Below are positions 35,871 to 45,860 of a DNA stretch of 64,000 nt, piece after piece. Source of the DNA: an uncultured Flavobacteriaceae bacterium (lineage in GTDB: Bacteria; Bacteroidota; Bacteroidia; Flavobacteriales; Flavobacteriaceae); contig CANLUS010000003.1 in NCBI GenBank assembly GCA_947494325.1, positions 62,001 to 126,000 of the forward strand. The letters are read 5' to 3'. Each line of letters opens with the position of its first letter. Positions within the stretch are counted from its first letter, which is position 1. The notes below the pieces were generated by a model, which had not been told where the DNA came from, searched no databases, and saw nothing but the letters and a program-made list of their open reading frames with translations. The translations under genes and the position numbers were made by a program.

Positions 35871-38402
35871 TTATTGCTTAATGATTTTCTTGGTTAGCGT
35901 ACCTAAATCTGCTTCAATGTTAACAAGATATATAGAAGCACTTAGGTCTGAAATATCGAAGGTGCTGTTTTCAATAAAATTGCCATTAAAAACCTTTACC
36001 AATCTTCCGGTTATATCATAGAGGGAAACTTTAGTAGTAGCAGTGTTAAGTTTGAAACTGTTTTTTACAGGGTTTGGCGCTAAGGAAACCACACTGTTTA
36101 TAAAAGTGTCATTAGTAGATAGTGTCACTTGTGAAGTCGTGAATATCTTAAACTCACCCGGTTGTAAACTAATATTGGCATTTGTATTGGTAACATTTAA
36201 TACTTCATTGTCATTTGAAAAATCATACCAGATACCTTGTTCTTGAAAGTCTGGATTGATGTTTTGTGTCGTAACACCGAAATTTCCAATAATGGTGATG
36301 TGTTTAATACTTGGACTTGCAGCATCATCAGTCAAATGAATTTTTTTTAGTCCGTTACTGTTCGCAACATCGAGCGTAAAATTCTCAGTTTTAAAAATAG
36401 GTTCTTGCTTTTTTAACTTAATGAGTTTGGCCCAACTATCATATAAATCCTTTCGATCTGTTTCGGTAAAATAATTCCATAAAATGGGTTTATTACCAGT
36501 TCTGCCATTTTGATCGATACTAATATCATAGCCCAATTCACCAAACTGCCAAATCATTTTTGGCCCTGGAATGGTAAAGTAAAATGCCCCCGCTAACTCT
36601 TGTCTGTCTAAGGCAGTGGCTTGATTTTTAACTGAGTAACTACCATTTGAATTCCCAAAGGATTTATTTTTAAACATAAGACGTTCTTCATCATGACTTT
36701 CCATATAACTTATGTTCGCCGGAACAGTCCAGCCTCTGTTTTTATAAGAAACACTTGAAAAATTAGTGTCTGTATACCCCATCGTAGCTTCATTGTAATT
36801 ATAATTGTGATTACCCCAAACCATAATACCTTTCCCTTCACCCAACCGATAATTGACCCATTCTATTTCTTCTGTGTTTGTTCCTAAATGTTCGAAAATG
36901 ATGTAAAAGTTCGGATCAGAAGCCCATTGGTAATCGGCATATTCCTTTAGAATTCCAACTCTATCTCCTTGAAAGGCATTCGTACACACTTCGTCATTAC
37001 TCGTACAGTTTTGTGTAAATCCTTTGGTTAAATCCCATCTAAAACCATCAATTTTGTATTCATCTATCCAATATTGAACAGTACGTTTTACATAATCTTG
37101 TGTTGCTTGCTTACTATGATTAAAGTCGTTAAAAACACTGTACGAATGTGTTGCCGTTTGATTGAAAAAAGGACTATCCGCACTTGCTTGTCCGTTATAT
37201 CCTCCGCCATCTGTATTCCATAATCTATAAAACGGATGCTGCCCAGAAGCATGATTATATACCACATCTAAGATTACGGCTATACCTCGCTTATGGCATT
37301 CATCTATCAATTGTTTAAAAGCTGTAGAGGTACCATAATATTTATCAAGAGCCATATGAAAGGACGGATTGTATCCCCATGATTCATTACCATCAAACTC
37401 ATTTACTGGCATGAATTCGATGGCATTAACACCTAAATCTTGTAAATAATCTAACCTACTTTTTACGGCATCGAAGCTATGTAAGGCATCGAAGTCTCGA
37501 ATTAACAATTCATAGATCACCAAATCGGTCTTCGCCGGACGTTGAAAATTCGTCGTTTGCCAAACATAAGGTGCATCTCCAGTTCTCAATAAAGTCACTG
37601 CATGATTGGTGCTCCCGGTTGGATAAGCTGGCAAATTTGGATAGGTTGTTGCATTTATAAATTGGTCATTAGATTCACTTAAAATAGTGGTGGAATAAGG
37701 ATCGGCTATTTTAATTGTGCCATCCACTAAATATTGATACATGTAATTCGTTTGAGGGGTTAGACCAGATAATTCTATCCAGAAACGATCTTTTGCACTA
37801 TCTTTTTTAAGTAAATAATTGGTATCATCCCGCTGCCAGTTATTAAAATTTCCAATCAGATTGACAAAGTCCTTGTTCGGTGCATATAACACCAATGTTA
37901 CCTTGGTATTATCGCTTTGATTTAAGTTAAATCCGTCTAGCATGCCAGTGGGCACAGGAGCCTCAGTAACGGCTGGAATATCGGGCGTAGAACTGGTTCC
38001 GACTTCAACTAAATTATCTTGAGATTTTTTATCGCCATCGCCATTTTTTGCTTTTACTAAAAATCCTATTCTTCCAATTCCCGTTGCATTGTAAAACGTG
38101 GTAGGAGTAATTGTTATAGAATAGGTGTTATCTCCATTATTGGTAAATTTTTGAGATTCATTCGAATTTTGCCATGTTCCATTTGTTGGTGAATCACCAA
38201 CAAAAACATCATTGGTATTGTAATACCAGGCCCATAGATAAACATCCGTTACGCCCCATGTAGTTACATTTATATTTGACACCGTAATCGTGATTTCATC
38301 ATTTTCGTTGAAACTGGTTGGCTCAACAGAAAAAGTCACATTTTGCTGCTGTGCAATTAGATTACCAGAGATACATAAAAATAAGAGTAATAATTTCTTC
38401 AT
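35871..38402 (-). CDS. Secreted GH13 alpha-amylase-family enzyme with T9SS sorting domain
   Basis: An 843-residue extracellular alpha-glucan hydrolase. A signal peptide (MKKLLLLFLCISGNLIAQ) is followed by an N-terminal beta domain, an E-set/CBM48-like module (about 170-250, VTLVLYAPNKDFVNLIGNFNNWQ) and the GH13 barrel. Conserved regions: DVVYNHA near 380, GFRWDLTKG near 454 (nucleophile aspartate), IIFEHLG near 503 (acid/base glutamate) and MESHDEER near 569. The C-terminus (SLAPNPVKNSF to LTKKIIKQ) is a type A T9SS sorting domain, so the enzyme is exported through the type IX system. It is convergent with the LacI gene and divergent from the pgmB/GH65 operon, and probably starts starch or glycogen breakdown outside the cell. 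Confidence 0.9.
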   Translation of the reverse strand: MKKLLLLFLCISGNLIAQQQNVTFSVEPTSFNENDEITITVSNINVTTWGVTDVYLWAWYYNTNDVFVGDSPTNGTWQNSNESQKFTNNGDNTYSITITPTTFYNATGIGRIGFLVKAKNGDGDKKSQDNLVEVGTSSTPDIPAVTEAPVPTGMLDGFNLNQSDNTKVTLVLYAPNKDFVNLIGNFNNWQRDDTNYLLKKDSAKDRFWIELSGLTPQTNYMYQYLVDGTIKIADPYSTTILSESNDQFINATTYPNLPAYPTGSTNHAVTLLRTGDAPYVWQTTNFQRPAKTDLVIYELLIRDFDALHSFDAVKSRLDYLQDLGVNAIEFMPVNEFDGNESWGYNPSFHMALDKYYGTSTAFKQLIDECHKRGIAVILDVVYNHASGQHPFYRLWNTDGGGYNGQASADSPFFNQTATHSYSVFNDFNHSKQATQDYVKRTVQYWIDEYKIDGFRWDLTKGFTQNCTSNDEVCTNAFQGDRVGILKEYADYQWASDPNFYIIFEHLGTNTEEIEWVNYRLGEGKGIMVWGNHNYNYNEATMGYTDTNFSSVSYKNRGWTVPANISYMESHDEERLMFKNKSFGNSNGSYSVKNQATALDRQELAGAFYFTIPGPKMIWQFGELGYDISIDQNGRTGNKPILWNYFTETDRKDLYDSWAKLIKLKKQEPIFKTENFTLDVANSNGLKKIHLTDDAASPSIKHITIIGNFGVTTQNINPDFQEQGIWYDFSNDNEVLNVTNTNANISLQPGEFKIFTTSQVTLSTNDTFINSVVSLAPNPVKNSFKLNTATTKVSLYDITGRLVKVFNGNFIENSTFDISDLSASIYLVNIEADLGTLTKKIIKQ

Positions 38403-38522
38403 AATGTGGGGTTCGATTGTTGATTTAGAATATCAAAATGTCAAAACATTCTTTACGTCTTCAGTAAAAATAGTTCTATATCTAAAGATTCACAATTGTA
38501 AAATTCTTAAAAAGGACACTAT

Positions 38523-38536
38523 ACCGATTTCGTGTT
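38523..38536. promoter_or_regulatory. Operator-like site in the divergent amylase/pgmB region
   Basis: Read on the minus strand, AACACGAAATCGGT (38523-38536) shares AACACGAAA-y-CG with the operator copy at 1306-1316. It lies 120 bases upstream of the secreted amylase gene and 160 bases upstream of pgmB. The right half is poorly conserved, so this is a weak candidate for LacI control of the maltose module. Confidence 0.3.
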
Positions 38537-38648
38537 GAAAAAAAAAGGGGGATAACTTCATAATTCTATTCAATAAGCATAATTTAGTTATTTGTTAGGG
38601 AAATGATGCCGTAGGTAGAAAAAGGGGTATATCTAAAAGTTGACTTCT

Positions 38649-38656
38649 TATATTTG
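38649..38656 (+). promoter_or_regulatory. Promoter -7 element for the pgmB/GH65 operon
   Basis: TATATTTG is a perfect TAnnTTTG match 38 bases upstream of the pgmB ATG. No convincing TTG-type -33 element is seen at the usual distance. Transcription would start near 38663. Confidence 0.5.
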
Positions 38657-38694
38657 TTTATAATAAACACAATAATTTATCAAGAAGAAATTGA

Positions 38695-39354
38695 ATGAGT
38701 AAAAAGGGATTTATATTTGATTTAGATGGCGTAATTGTAGATACTGCCAAATATCATTTTTTAGCATGGCGTAAGTTGGCGAATAGTATTGGTGTAGATT
38801 TTACAGAAGTGCAGAATGAACAATTAAAAGGAGTCAGTAGAGTTCGATCATTAGAGAAAATATTGGCTTGGGGAGAAAAATCAATTTCGGAAGAACAGTT
38901 TGCCGAATTGATGCGGATGAAAAATGATGATTATTTAAACTATATTGAAAAAATGGGGCAAGATGAAATTTTGCCTGATGTTTCGAGAGTTTTAGATTGT
39001 TTAATCGAACAAAAACAGCCTATATCTTTGGGTTCTGCGAGTAAAAACGCTAGAGTTATATTAGAAAAAGTGGCACTTAGAGATAAGTTCGATGCTATTG
39101 TAGATGGTAATGATGTTTCAAATGCTAAACCCGATCCTGAAGTCTTTTTAATCGCTGCCAAAGCGTTAGATATGGAAGCAAATCGATGTATTGTATTTGA
39201 AGATTCGGTAGCTGGAGTTGAGGCTGCCAATATTGCAAATATGATATCTATTGGTATTGGAGATACAACGATTCTTGGAGATGCTGATTATAATTTTAAT
39301 GATTTTACAGAAATTTCCAATCAGTTTATAGAGGAATTAATACATAAAAAATAG
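38695..39354 (+). CDS. pgmB: Beta-phosphoglucomutase
   Basis: A 219-residue HAD-family enzyme that converts beta-glucose 1-phosphate to glucose 6-phosphate in the cytoplasm. The N-terminal FDLDGVIVDTAKYHFLAW holds the two catalytic aspartates and the substrate cap start. SLGSASKNA and the NAKPDPEVFL / VFEDSVAGVEAA motifs complete the HAD set and are typical of PgmB. It sits 33 bases before a GH65 phosphorylase, which releases beta-glucose 1-phosphate, so the pair forms the maltose phosphorolysis pathway. Confidence 0.95.
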   Translation: MSKKGFIFDLDGVIVDTAKYHFLAWRKLANSIGVDFTEVQNEQLKGVSRVRSLEKILAWGEKSISEEQFAELMRMKNDDYLNYIEKMGQDEILPDVSRVLDCLIEQKQPISLGSASKNARVILEKVALRDKFDAIVDGNDVSNAKPDPEVFLIAAKALDMEANRCIVFEDSVAGVEAANIANMISIGIGDTTILGDADYNFNDFTEISNQFIEELIHKK

Positions 39355-39387
39355 GTCGTTCATATTGGTAACGATGACAATAAAAAA

Positions 39388-41694
39388 ATGAATCAAGATT
39401 ATATTCAACCAAATGAATGGTCAATTATCGAAGAAGGGTTTGATGCAACGCGCGTACGTTCATCAGAAAGTCTTTTTAGTATTGGCAATGGTGCCATGGG
39501 GCAGCGTGCAAATTTTGAAGAACAATATTCAGGCCCTTCCTTTCAAGGAAGTTATATTGCAGGAGTGTATTACCCTGATAAAACCAGAGTAGGATGGTGG
39601 AAAAATGGATATCCAGAATATTTCGCAAAAGTATTAAACGCTCCTAACTGGATTGGGATCAACGTAACCATTGATGACGAAAGTTTAGATTTATACACGG
39701 CCGAAAGTGTTCGCGGTTTTAGACGTGAGTTGAATATGCTAGAAGGATGGTTGTCTAGAAGTTTTATCGCAACGCTTCAGAACGGTATTCAAGTCAAAAT
39801 AGCAACGAAACGCTTTTTGAGTTTGGCCCATGATGAACTAGGTGCGATCAATTATGAAGTAACATTATTGAACAAAGATGCCAAGATCCGTTTTGAACCC
39901 TATCTAGATGGAGGCATAACCAACGAGGATACCAATTGGGATGATCAATTTTGGGATACCTTAAAGGTACATGTTGATGGTCGACAAGCTTTTATAGAAT
40001 CAAGAACAAGGAAGACCGATTTTCATACCTGTACCTACATGGAATCAGAACTTTTCATTGATGGTGCTAAAATTGATGTAAATCCTCAAAGAAATGAATC
40101 GGCCACTTTCCTCTCTTTTAATTACGAACAAGACGTAAAAAAAGGAACAACATATGCTATTCAAAAATATGGTGGTTATGTAGTTGATCGTAATCATGAT
40201 AAAGCAAATTTGGTTACAATCGCACAGCGTAATTTGGCAATTGCAAAAGAGCTTGGGTTTACTGAATTACTTAAAGCGCAAAAAGAGTCATGGTCGCAAA
40301 TTTGGGATATGGCAGATATTACTATAGAAGGTGATTTAAAAGCTCAACAGGGTATTCGTTTTAATATTATGCAGTTAAATCATACCTATTTAGGTAAGGA
40401 TGCTAGCTTAAACATTGGACCGAAAGGATTTACTGGTGAAAAATATGGGGGGAGCACCTATTGGGATACCGAAGCGTATTGCATTCCATTTTATATGGCT
40501 ACTAAAGATCAAAAAGTAGCGAGAAATTTATTGGCATATCGCTATAATCATTTAGATAAGGCGATTGAGAATGCCGAAAAACTTGGTTTTAGCAATGGGG
40601 CGGCATTATATCCAATGGTAACAATGAACGGAGAAGAATGTCATAATGAATGGGAAATAACGTTCGAAGAAATTCACAGAAATGGAGCAATTTCTTTTGC
40701 CATTTTTAATTATCATCGGTTTACCGGAGATTATAGTTATATTCCCGAAAAGGGACTAGAAGTATTAATTGGAATAGCGCGTTTTTGGCATCAACGAGCT
40801 ACATTTTCACAGGCAAAAGAACAGTTTGTTATCTTAGGTGTAACTGGCCCGAACGAATATGAAAATAATGTAAATAATAATTTTTATACTAATTATATAG
40901 CTCAGTGGTCTATTCGATATGCTCTTGAGAATATATCGAAGGTAAAGGTTGAGTATCCTAAAGATTATGACAGAATACTAAAGAAAACAAAGATTTCCGA
41001 CGAAGAATTAGAGGCTTGGCAACGGGTGGCAGATACGATGTATTTCCCTTATTCTGATGAACACAGCGTATTTTTGCAGCAGGATGGGTTCTTAGATAAA
41101 GAATTGGTTACCGTGGCGAACCTTGATCCATCTCAGCGTCCGATAAATCAAAAGTGGTCTTGGGACCGTATTCTTCGCTCACCATATATCAAACAAGCAG
41201 ATACGCTACAAGGGTTCTATTTTTTCGAGGATCACTTTAGTCAGAAGGAGTTAGAAAGACATTTTGATTTTTACGAACCGCTAACGGTGCATGAAAGTTC
41301 ACTATCTCCTTGTGTGCATAGCATTCAAGCAGCGAAATTAGATAGAATGGAACAAGCTTATACCTTTTATCTACAAACATCTAGGTTAGATCTTGATGAT
41401 TATAATCACGAAGTAGAAGAAGGCCTCCATATTACTTCCATGGCAGGTACATGGATGAGTATTGTAGAAGGGTTTGGAGGCATGAGAATTAAAGAAGATA
41501 CCTTATCATTTGAGCCTAAAATTCCGCAACAATGGAAGGGGTATTCGTTTAAAATTAATTTTAGGAATCAGATCATAAAAGTGAATGTGAATCAAAACGA
41601 GACACATTTTGAGCTTGAAGGGTCTGAAGAACTAGATATTTTAATTAATAATAGTAAAATTACCATAGCACCAAATACCTTGGTGACCATATAA
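39388..41694 (+). CDS. mapA: GH65 family glycoside phosphorylase, probable maltose phosphorylase
   Basis: A 768-residue cytoplasmic phosphorylase of family GH65 that splits an alpha-linked glucose disaccharide with phosphate into glucose and beta-glucose 1-phosphate. The N-terminal beta-sandwich (ESLFSIGNGAMGQRANFEEQ) precedes the alpha/alpha barrel. KYGGSTYWDTEAYC and NGEECHNEWEITFEEIHRNG hold the substrate pocket and the catalytic glutamate. Maltose is the most likely substrate given pgmB upstream and the amylases downstream, but trehalose or kojibiose phosphorylases share this fold. Confidence 0.9.
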   Translation: MNQDYIQPNEWSIIEEGFDATRVRSSESLFSIGNGAMGQRANFEEQYSGPSFQGSYIAGVYYPDKTRVGWWKNGYPEYFAKVLNAPNWIGINVTIDDESLDLYTAESVRGFRRELNMLEGWLSRSFIATLQNGIQVKIATKRFLSLAHDELGAINYEVTLLNKDAKIRFEPYLDGGITNEDTNWDDQFWDTLKVHVDGRQAFIESRTRKTDFHTCTYMESELFIDGAKIDVNPQRNESATFLSFNYEQDVKKGTTYAIQKYGGYVVDRNHDKANLVTIAQRNLAIAKELGFTELLKAQKESWSQIWDMADITIEGDLKAQQGIRFNIMQLNHTYLGKDASLNIGPKGFTGEKYGGSTYWDTEAYCIPFYMATKDQKVARNLLAYRYNHLDKAIENAEKLGFSNGAALYPMVTMNGEECHNEWEITFEEIHRNGAISFAIFNYHRFTGDYSYIPEKGLEVLIGIARFWHQRATFSQAKEQFVILGVTGPNEYENNVNNNFYTNYIAQWSIRYALENISKVKVEYPKDYDRILKKTKISDEELEAWQRVADTMYFPYSDEHSVFLQQDGFLDKELVTVANLDPSQRPINQKWSWDRILRSPYIKQADTLQGFYFFEDHFSQKELERHFDFYEPLTVHESSLSPCVHSIQAAKLDRMEQAYTFYLQTSRLDLDDYNHEVEEGLHITSMAGTWMSIVEGFGGMRIKEDTLSFEPKIPQQWKGYSFKINFRNQIIKVNVNQNETHFELEGSEELDILINNSKITIAPNTLVTI

Positions 41695-41715
41695 TTTAGT
41701 GTAACATAATTGCTT

Positions 41716-42702
41716 ATGTGTAAAAAAATAATACTCTTGTTTGCGCTTGTGCTTAGCATACTTGCTTGTAAGAAACAGGAAAAAGAAACTGTAACGAAGG
41801 AAGTAGTTAGGAATTCAATTCAGTCAAAAAAAGTTACAGAGGTATTGTTAGCGAGTGGCGAATTACAACGTGTAGATAGTTTTCCTTCTAAATATATCAC
41901 TCCAAGACCAGTAGATGTTTGGTTGCCTGATGGATACTCAAATCAAAAGCAATATAAGGTCTTGTATATGCATGATGGCCAAAATTTATTTGACGCCAAT
42001 ACGACGTGGAATAATCAAGAATGGAAGGCGGATGAATGGATAACCGAATTGGTTGAAAAGGATAGTATACATGATCTCATTCTTGTAGGAATTCATAATA
42101 TTCCTAAGATTCGATTTTTTGATTTATTTCCAGAAAAAGCATTTGAGTTCCTTTCCGAAAAGGTAAAAGATTCGCTCTTAGAAAATGGGAAGAAAAAAGA
42201 TGAAAATTTGACAATGGATGTTTTTACAGGAGATGAATATCTGAAGTTTATAGTGGAAGAATTGAAGCCATATATCGATAGCACTTATGCTACAAAATCA
42301 GTACGTGAAGATACCTTTATTGCAGGTTCAAGTATGGGAGGATTGATGTCTATGTATGCTATGTGCGAATATCCAGAGGTGTTTGCTGGCGCTGCTTGTG
42401 TTTCGACACACTGGTCAGGAATGAACCCAACAACATATAAGAATCCGGTCGCAAAGTCAATTTTAGCATATATGGAAGCCAATTTACCTTCGCCGACGAA
42501 TCATAAATTTTATTTTGACTATGGTACCGAAACTTTAGATGCTTTTTATCCAAAATATCTCACTGATGTAGATCGAATATTTGCATTGAAAGGATATGGA
42601 AATAGTAATTATATGAACCTCGAATTTGAAGGTGCAGATCATTCTGAAAGCTCATGGAATAGAAGATTTGATATTCCGCTAACTTTTTTACTTAAAAAAT
42701 AA
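41716..42702 (+). CDS. Esterase D-like alpha/beta hydrolase lipoprotein
   Basis: A 328-residue lipoprotein (MCKKIILLFALVLSILAC) of the putative esterase family PF00756. Visible are the VLYMHDGQNLFDANTTW segment, the nucleophile elbow AGSSMGGLMS and the C-terminal DHSESSWNRRF with the catalytic histidine. The ATG at 41716 is preferred to the TTG at 41710. It lies 21 bases behind the GH65 gene and 14 before a GH13 gene, so it probably removes acyl groups from sugars or oligosaccharides in the periplasm. This hydrolase type recurs in flavobacterial alpha-glucan clusters. Confidence 0.8.
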   Translation: MCKKIILLFALVLSILACKKQEKETVTKEVVRNSIQSKKVTEVLLASGELQRVDSFPSKYITPRPVDVWLPDGYSNQKQYKVLYMHDGQNLFDANTTWNNQEWKADEWITELVEKDSIHDLILVGIHNIPKIRFFDLFPEKAFEFLSEKVKDSLLENGKKKDENLTMDVFTGDEYLKFIVEELKPYIDSTYATKSVREDTFIAGSSMGGLMSMYAMCEYPEVFAGAACVSTHWSGMNPTTYKNPVAKSILAYMEANLPSPTNHKFYFDYGTETLDAFYPKYLTDVDRIFALKGYGNSNYMNLEFEGADHSESSWNRRFDIPLTFLLKK

Positions 42703-42716
42703 TTAAACCGAAGTAA

Positions 42717-44372
42717 ATGAAAACAAACTTGCTCCTATTAAGTGTGCTTTTTTTAACCCTTGGATGTTCTCAAAAAAAAGCAACCGTAGAAAATGAACCT
42801 GAAATGCCTTTTACTTGGAAAGCAGCGAACATTTACTTTTTATTGACAGACAGATTCAATAATGGAGATACATCGAATGATACGAATTTCAATAGAACGA
42901 AAGAAACTGCTACATTGAGAGGCTTCAAGGGAGGAGATATTAAAGGGATTACACAAAAAATTAATGACGGCTATTTTACCGATTTAGGAGTCAATGCTAT
43001 CTGGATGACACCCATTGTTGAACAAATACATGATGGTACAGACGAAGGTACTGGAGTTACCTATGGCTTTCATGGATATTGGACAAGTGATTGGACAACT
43101 TTGGATCCAAATTTTGGCACAAAAGAAGATTTGAAAAATTTAGTTGAAACGGCGCATAAAAAAGGAATTAGAATTCTATTAGATGCGGTTATAAATCACA
43201 CTGGTCCAGTCACAGATATTGATAAAGTATGGCCTAATGAATGGGTTCGAACAGCACCACAATGTACGTATGATAATTATGCTAATACCACGGCATGTAC
43301 ACTCGTTAAGAATCTGCCCGATATTAAAACAGAAAGTAATGAGGCCGTTGAGTTGCCTCCTCAACTTGTGGAAAAATGGAAATCTGAAGGCAGGTACGAT
43401 GAAGAAGTAGCCGAATTGGATGCTTTTTTTAATAGAACTGGATATCCTAGGGCGCCACGATTTTATATTATGAAATGGCTAACCGACTATATCACTGAAT
43501 TTGGTATCGATGGATATCGTGTAGATACCGTAAAACACACCGAAGAATCTGTATGGCAAGAATTTCGTAAAGAATGTGATTATGCTTTCGCGGAATGGAA
43601 GAAAAATAACCCGGCTGAGGTGTTAGATGACACTCATTTTTACTTAGTAGGAGAGGTGTATAATTATCATGTTCAATCTGGAAGAAATTTTGATTTTGGA
43701 GATAAAGTTGTCGATTATTTTGAAGATAGTTTTGATGCCTTGATTAATTTTAATTTGAAATATGAAAATGGTCGTACGTTGGAAGAAACGTATGCTGAGT
43801 ACGATAGTATTCTAAATAACGGTTTGAAAGGTTTTAGTACGTTAAATTATCTCACATCTCATGATGACGGACAACCATTCGATAAAACAAGAGAAAAGCC
43901 TTACGAAACAGCAACTAGATTATTATTAGCTCCTGGAGCCTCACAGATATACTATGGTGATGAATTAGCCCGAACCTTAATTGTTGAAGGTACCGAAGGT
44001 GATGCCACGTTGCGTTCTTTTATGGATTGGGAAGCGGCACGAACTAATGAAGAAACGAAAAATATATTAGCGCATTGGCAGCGCTTAGGAAAGTTTAGAT
44101 CAAATCACCCAGCGGTCGGTGCAGGGAGGCATCAAAAAATAGCTAGTGATGTTGGATATGTTTTTTCGAGAGACTTTTCAAAAGATGATTATAACGATAC
44201 AGTGGTCGTAGGCTTAAATCTAACTAAAGGAGCAAAAGTAATAAACGTCAGTTCTAAGTTTGAAGAAGGAACCGAACTATATGATGCATATTCGGGTGTG
44301 AGTGCGAAAGTAACCGATGGCAACATACGTATTGATTCTGCTGCAGACATTGTTTTATTAGAAAGAAAATAA
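42717..44372 (+). CDS. GH13 alpha-amylase-family lipoprotein
   Basis: A 551-residue lipoprotein (LFLTLGC). The GH13 conserved regions are ILLDAVINHTG near residue 155, GIDGYRVDTVKH near 263 (nucleophile), YLVGEVYNY near 311 (acid/base) and LTSHDDGQP near 380. It should hydrolyse malto-oligosaccharides in the periplasm or at the surface. A long insertion between the first and second regions (about 165-250) contains two cysteines (APQCTYDNYANTTACTL). It is followed after six bases by a second GH13 gene that is not closely similar, so the two probably cut different oligomers. Confidence 0.9.
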   Translation: MKTNLLLLSVLFLTLGCSQKKATVENEPEMPFTWKAANIYFLLTDRFNNGDTSNDTNFNRTKETATLRGFKGGDIKGITQKINDGYFTDLGVNAIWMTPIVEQIHDGTDEGTGVTYGFHGYWTSDWTTLDPNFGTKEDLKNLVETAHKKGIRILLDAVINHTGPVTDIDKVWPNEWVRTAPQCTYDNYANTTACTLVKNLPDIKTESNEAVELPPQLVEKWKSEGRYDEEVAELDAFFNRTGYPRAPRFYIMKWLTDYITEFGIDGYRVDTVKHTEESVWQEFRKECDYAFAEWKKNNPAEVLDDTHFYLVGEVYNYHVQSGRNFDFGDKVVDYFEDSFDALINFNLKYENGRTLEETYAEYDSILNNGLKGFSTLNYLTSHDDGQPFDKTREKPYETATRLLLAPGASQIYYGDELARTLIVEGTEGDATLRSFMDWEAARTNEETKNILAHWQRLGKFRSNHPAVGAGRHQKIASDVGYVFSRDFSKDDYNDTVVVGLNLTKGAKVINVSSKFEEGTELYDAYSGVSAKVTDGNIRIDSAADIVLLERK

Positions 44373-44378
44373 AAGGAG

Positions 44379-45815
44379 ATGAAAAAAATATTAATCCTAT
44401 GTACTACTTTTTTACTCTTAGTTTCTTGTAAGGAAGAGCAAAAAGATCTAAAAGCTACACAGAATCAACTTAAGACTATAGCTCCAGTGGCTGATAAAAC
44501 TATAGCTGGTTCGGTTATTTATGAAGCGAATATTCGTCAATATTCAAAAGAAGGTACTTTTGAAGCATTTACAAAAGATATTCCCACATTAAAAGAATTA
44601 GGAGTTAAAGTAATTTGGGTAATGCCAATCAATCCTATTTCTAAGATTAAACGAAAAGCTACTGGAGATACTTTTACGAGCGACATTGAAGATGAAGAAG
44701 AACGTAAAAAATATTTAGGAAGTTATTATTCTGTATCTGACTATAAGGCTATAAATCCTGAATTCGGAACATTACAAGATTTTAAAAATTTGGTAACTAC
44801 TGCCCATGAAAATGATATTTATGTGATTATTGATTGGGTGCCAAATCACACGGGATGGGATCATCCTTGGATCTCAGAACATCCCGATTTTTATACACAA
44901 AATGAGAAAGGAGAAATAATTGATCCCGTGAATCCAGATACTGGTGAATCTTGGGGATGGACAGATACAGCCGATTTAAATTATGACAATCAAGAAATGC
45001 GAACTAACATGATTGCTGATATGAAGTACTGGGTAGAAGAGGCTGATGTCGATGGGTTTCGAATGGATGTAGCCCATAAAGTACCACCTGCTTTTTTTAA
45101 GAAGGCTATTAAAGAAATGGAAACTGTAAAGCCCGTTTTTATGTTGGCAGAGGCAGAGCAGGTCGATCTATTTGAAAACGGTTTTGATATGCACTATGCT
45201 TGGGAAGGTCATCACTTATTGAATAGGATCGCAAAGGGGGAGTCAAGTATACATGATCTAGATAGGTACTTGGCAAAGCAAGACAGTATTTTAGAAGACC
45301 ATCAGATCAATATGAATTTCATTACCAATCATGATGAGAACTCATGGGCTGGTACGCTAAGAGAGCGTATGACGAATAATAAAGAACTGTTTACGGCCTT
45401 GATTTATATGTTACCGGGTATGCCATTAGTGTATAGCGGACAAGAATATGATTTAGATCATCGCTTAAAGTTTTTTGAAAAAGATTCTATTCCGAAAACA
45501 AAAGGAGCCTATTTTGAACTCTTAAAAAAATTAGGCGCACTTAAAAATGCGAACTTGGCATTAGGCGTGGGTAAAAATGCAGGAATCTATACGAGAATTG
45601 ATTCAAATAGTGAGGACACGGTTTTCACTTTCGAAAGAAGTTATGATAGTAAATCAATTGTATTTATTGGTAATTTTTCTGACGAATCCACAAAAGTAAA
45701 CGCCAATATTTCAGGTAATTATATTGATTATATTTCGGGAGATTTAACTGTTTTAGATGACAAAAAAGCGATAGTACTTGATGCCTGGCAGTATCATATA
45801 TTTATAAAGAACTAA
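44379..45815 (+). CDS. GH13 alpha-amylase-family lipoprotein, second
   Basis: A 478-residue lipoprotein (LLLVSC) with the GH13 regions IIDWVPNHTGWDH near 149, DGFRMDVAHK near 224 (nucleophile), MLAEAEQ near 256 (acid/base) and FITNHDENSW near 316. A short C-terminal beta domain follows. It should degrade malto-oligosaccharides that the secreted amylase produces, and ends the operon pgmB-GH65-esterase-GH13-GH13. The stop codon lies inside a strong bidirectional terminator. Confidence 0.9.
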   Translation: MKKILILCTTFLLLVSCKEEQKDLKATQNQLKTIAPVADKTIAGSVIYEANIRQYSKEGTFEAFTKDIPTLKELGVKVIWVMPINPISKIKRKATGDTFTSDIEDEEERKKYLGSYYSVSDYKAINPEFGTLQDFKNLVTTAHENDIYVIIDWVPNHTGWDHPWISEHPDFYTQNEKGEIIDPVNPDTGESWGWTDTADLNYDNQEMRTNMIADMKYWVEEADVDGFRMDVAHKVPPAFFKKAIKEMETVKPVFMLAEAEQVDLFENGFDMHYAWEGHHLLNRIAKGESSIHDLDRYLAKQDSILEDHQINMNFITNHDENSWAGTLRERMTNNKELFTALIYMLPGMPLVYSGQEYDLDHRLKFFEKDSIPKTKGAYFELLKKLGALKNANLALGVGKNAGIYTRIDSNSEDTVFTFERSYDSKSIVFIGNFSDESTKVNANISGNYIDYISGDLTVLDDKKAIVLDAWQYHIFIKN

Positions 45816-45849
45816 AAAAGGTGTTGCAATGCAACACCTTTTTTAGTTC
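45809..45849. terminator. Bidirectional terminator between GH13 and xylose isomerase
   Basis: Two perfectly complementary 20-base arms (45809-45828 and 45830-45849) flank a single central A. The core GGTGTTGCA/TGCAACACC is flanked by A6 and T6 runs, so it ends transcripts from both strands. The left arm includes the stop codon of the GH13 gene. Confidence 0.9.
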
Positions 45850-45860
45850 AAGAATCTATT

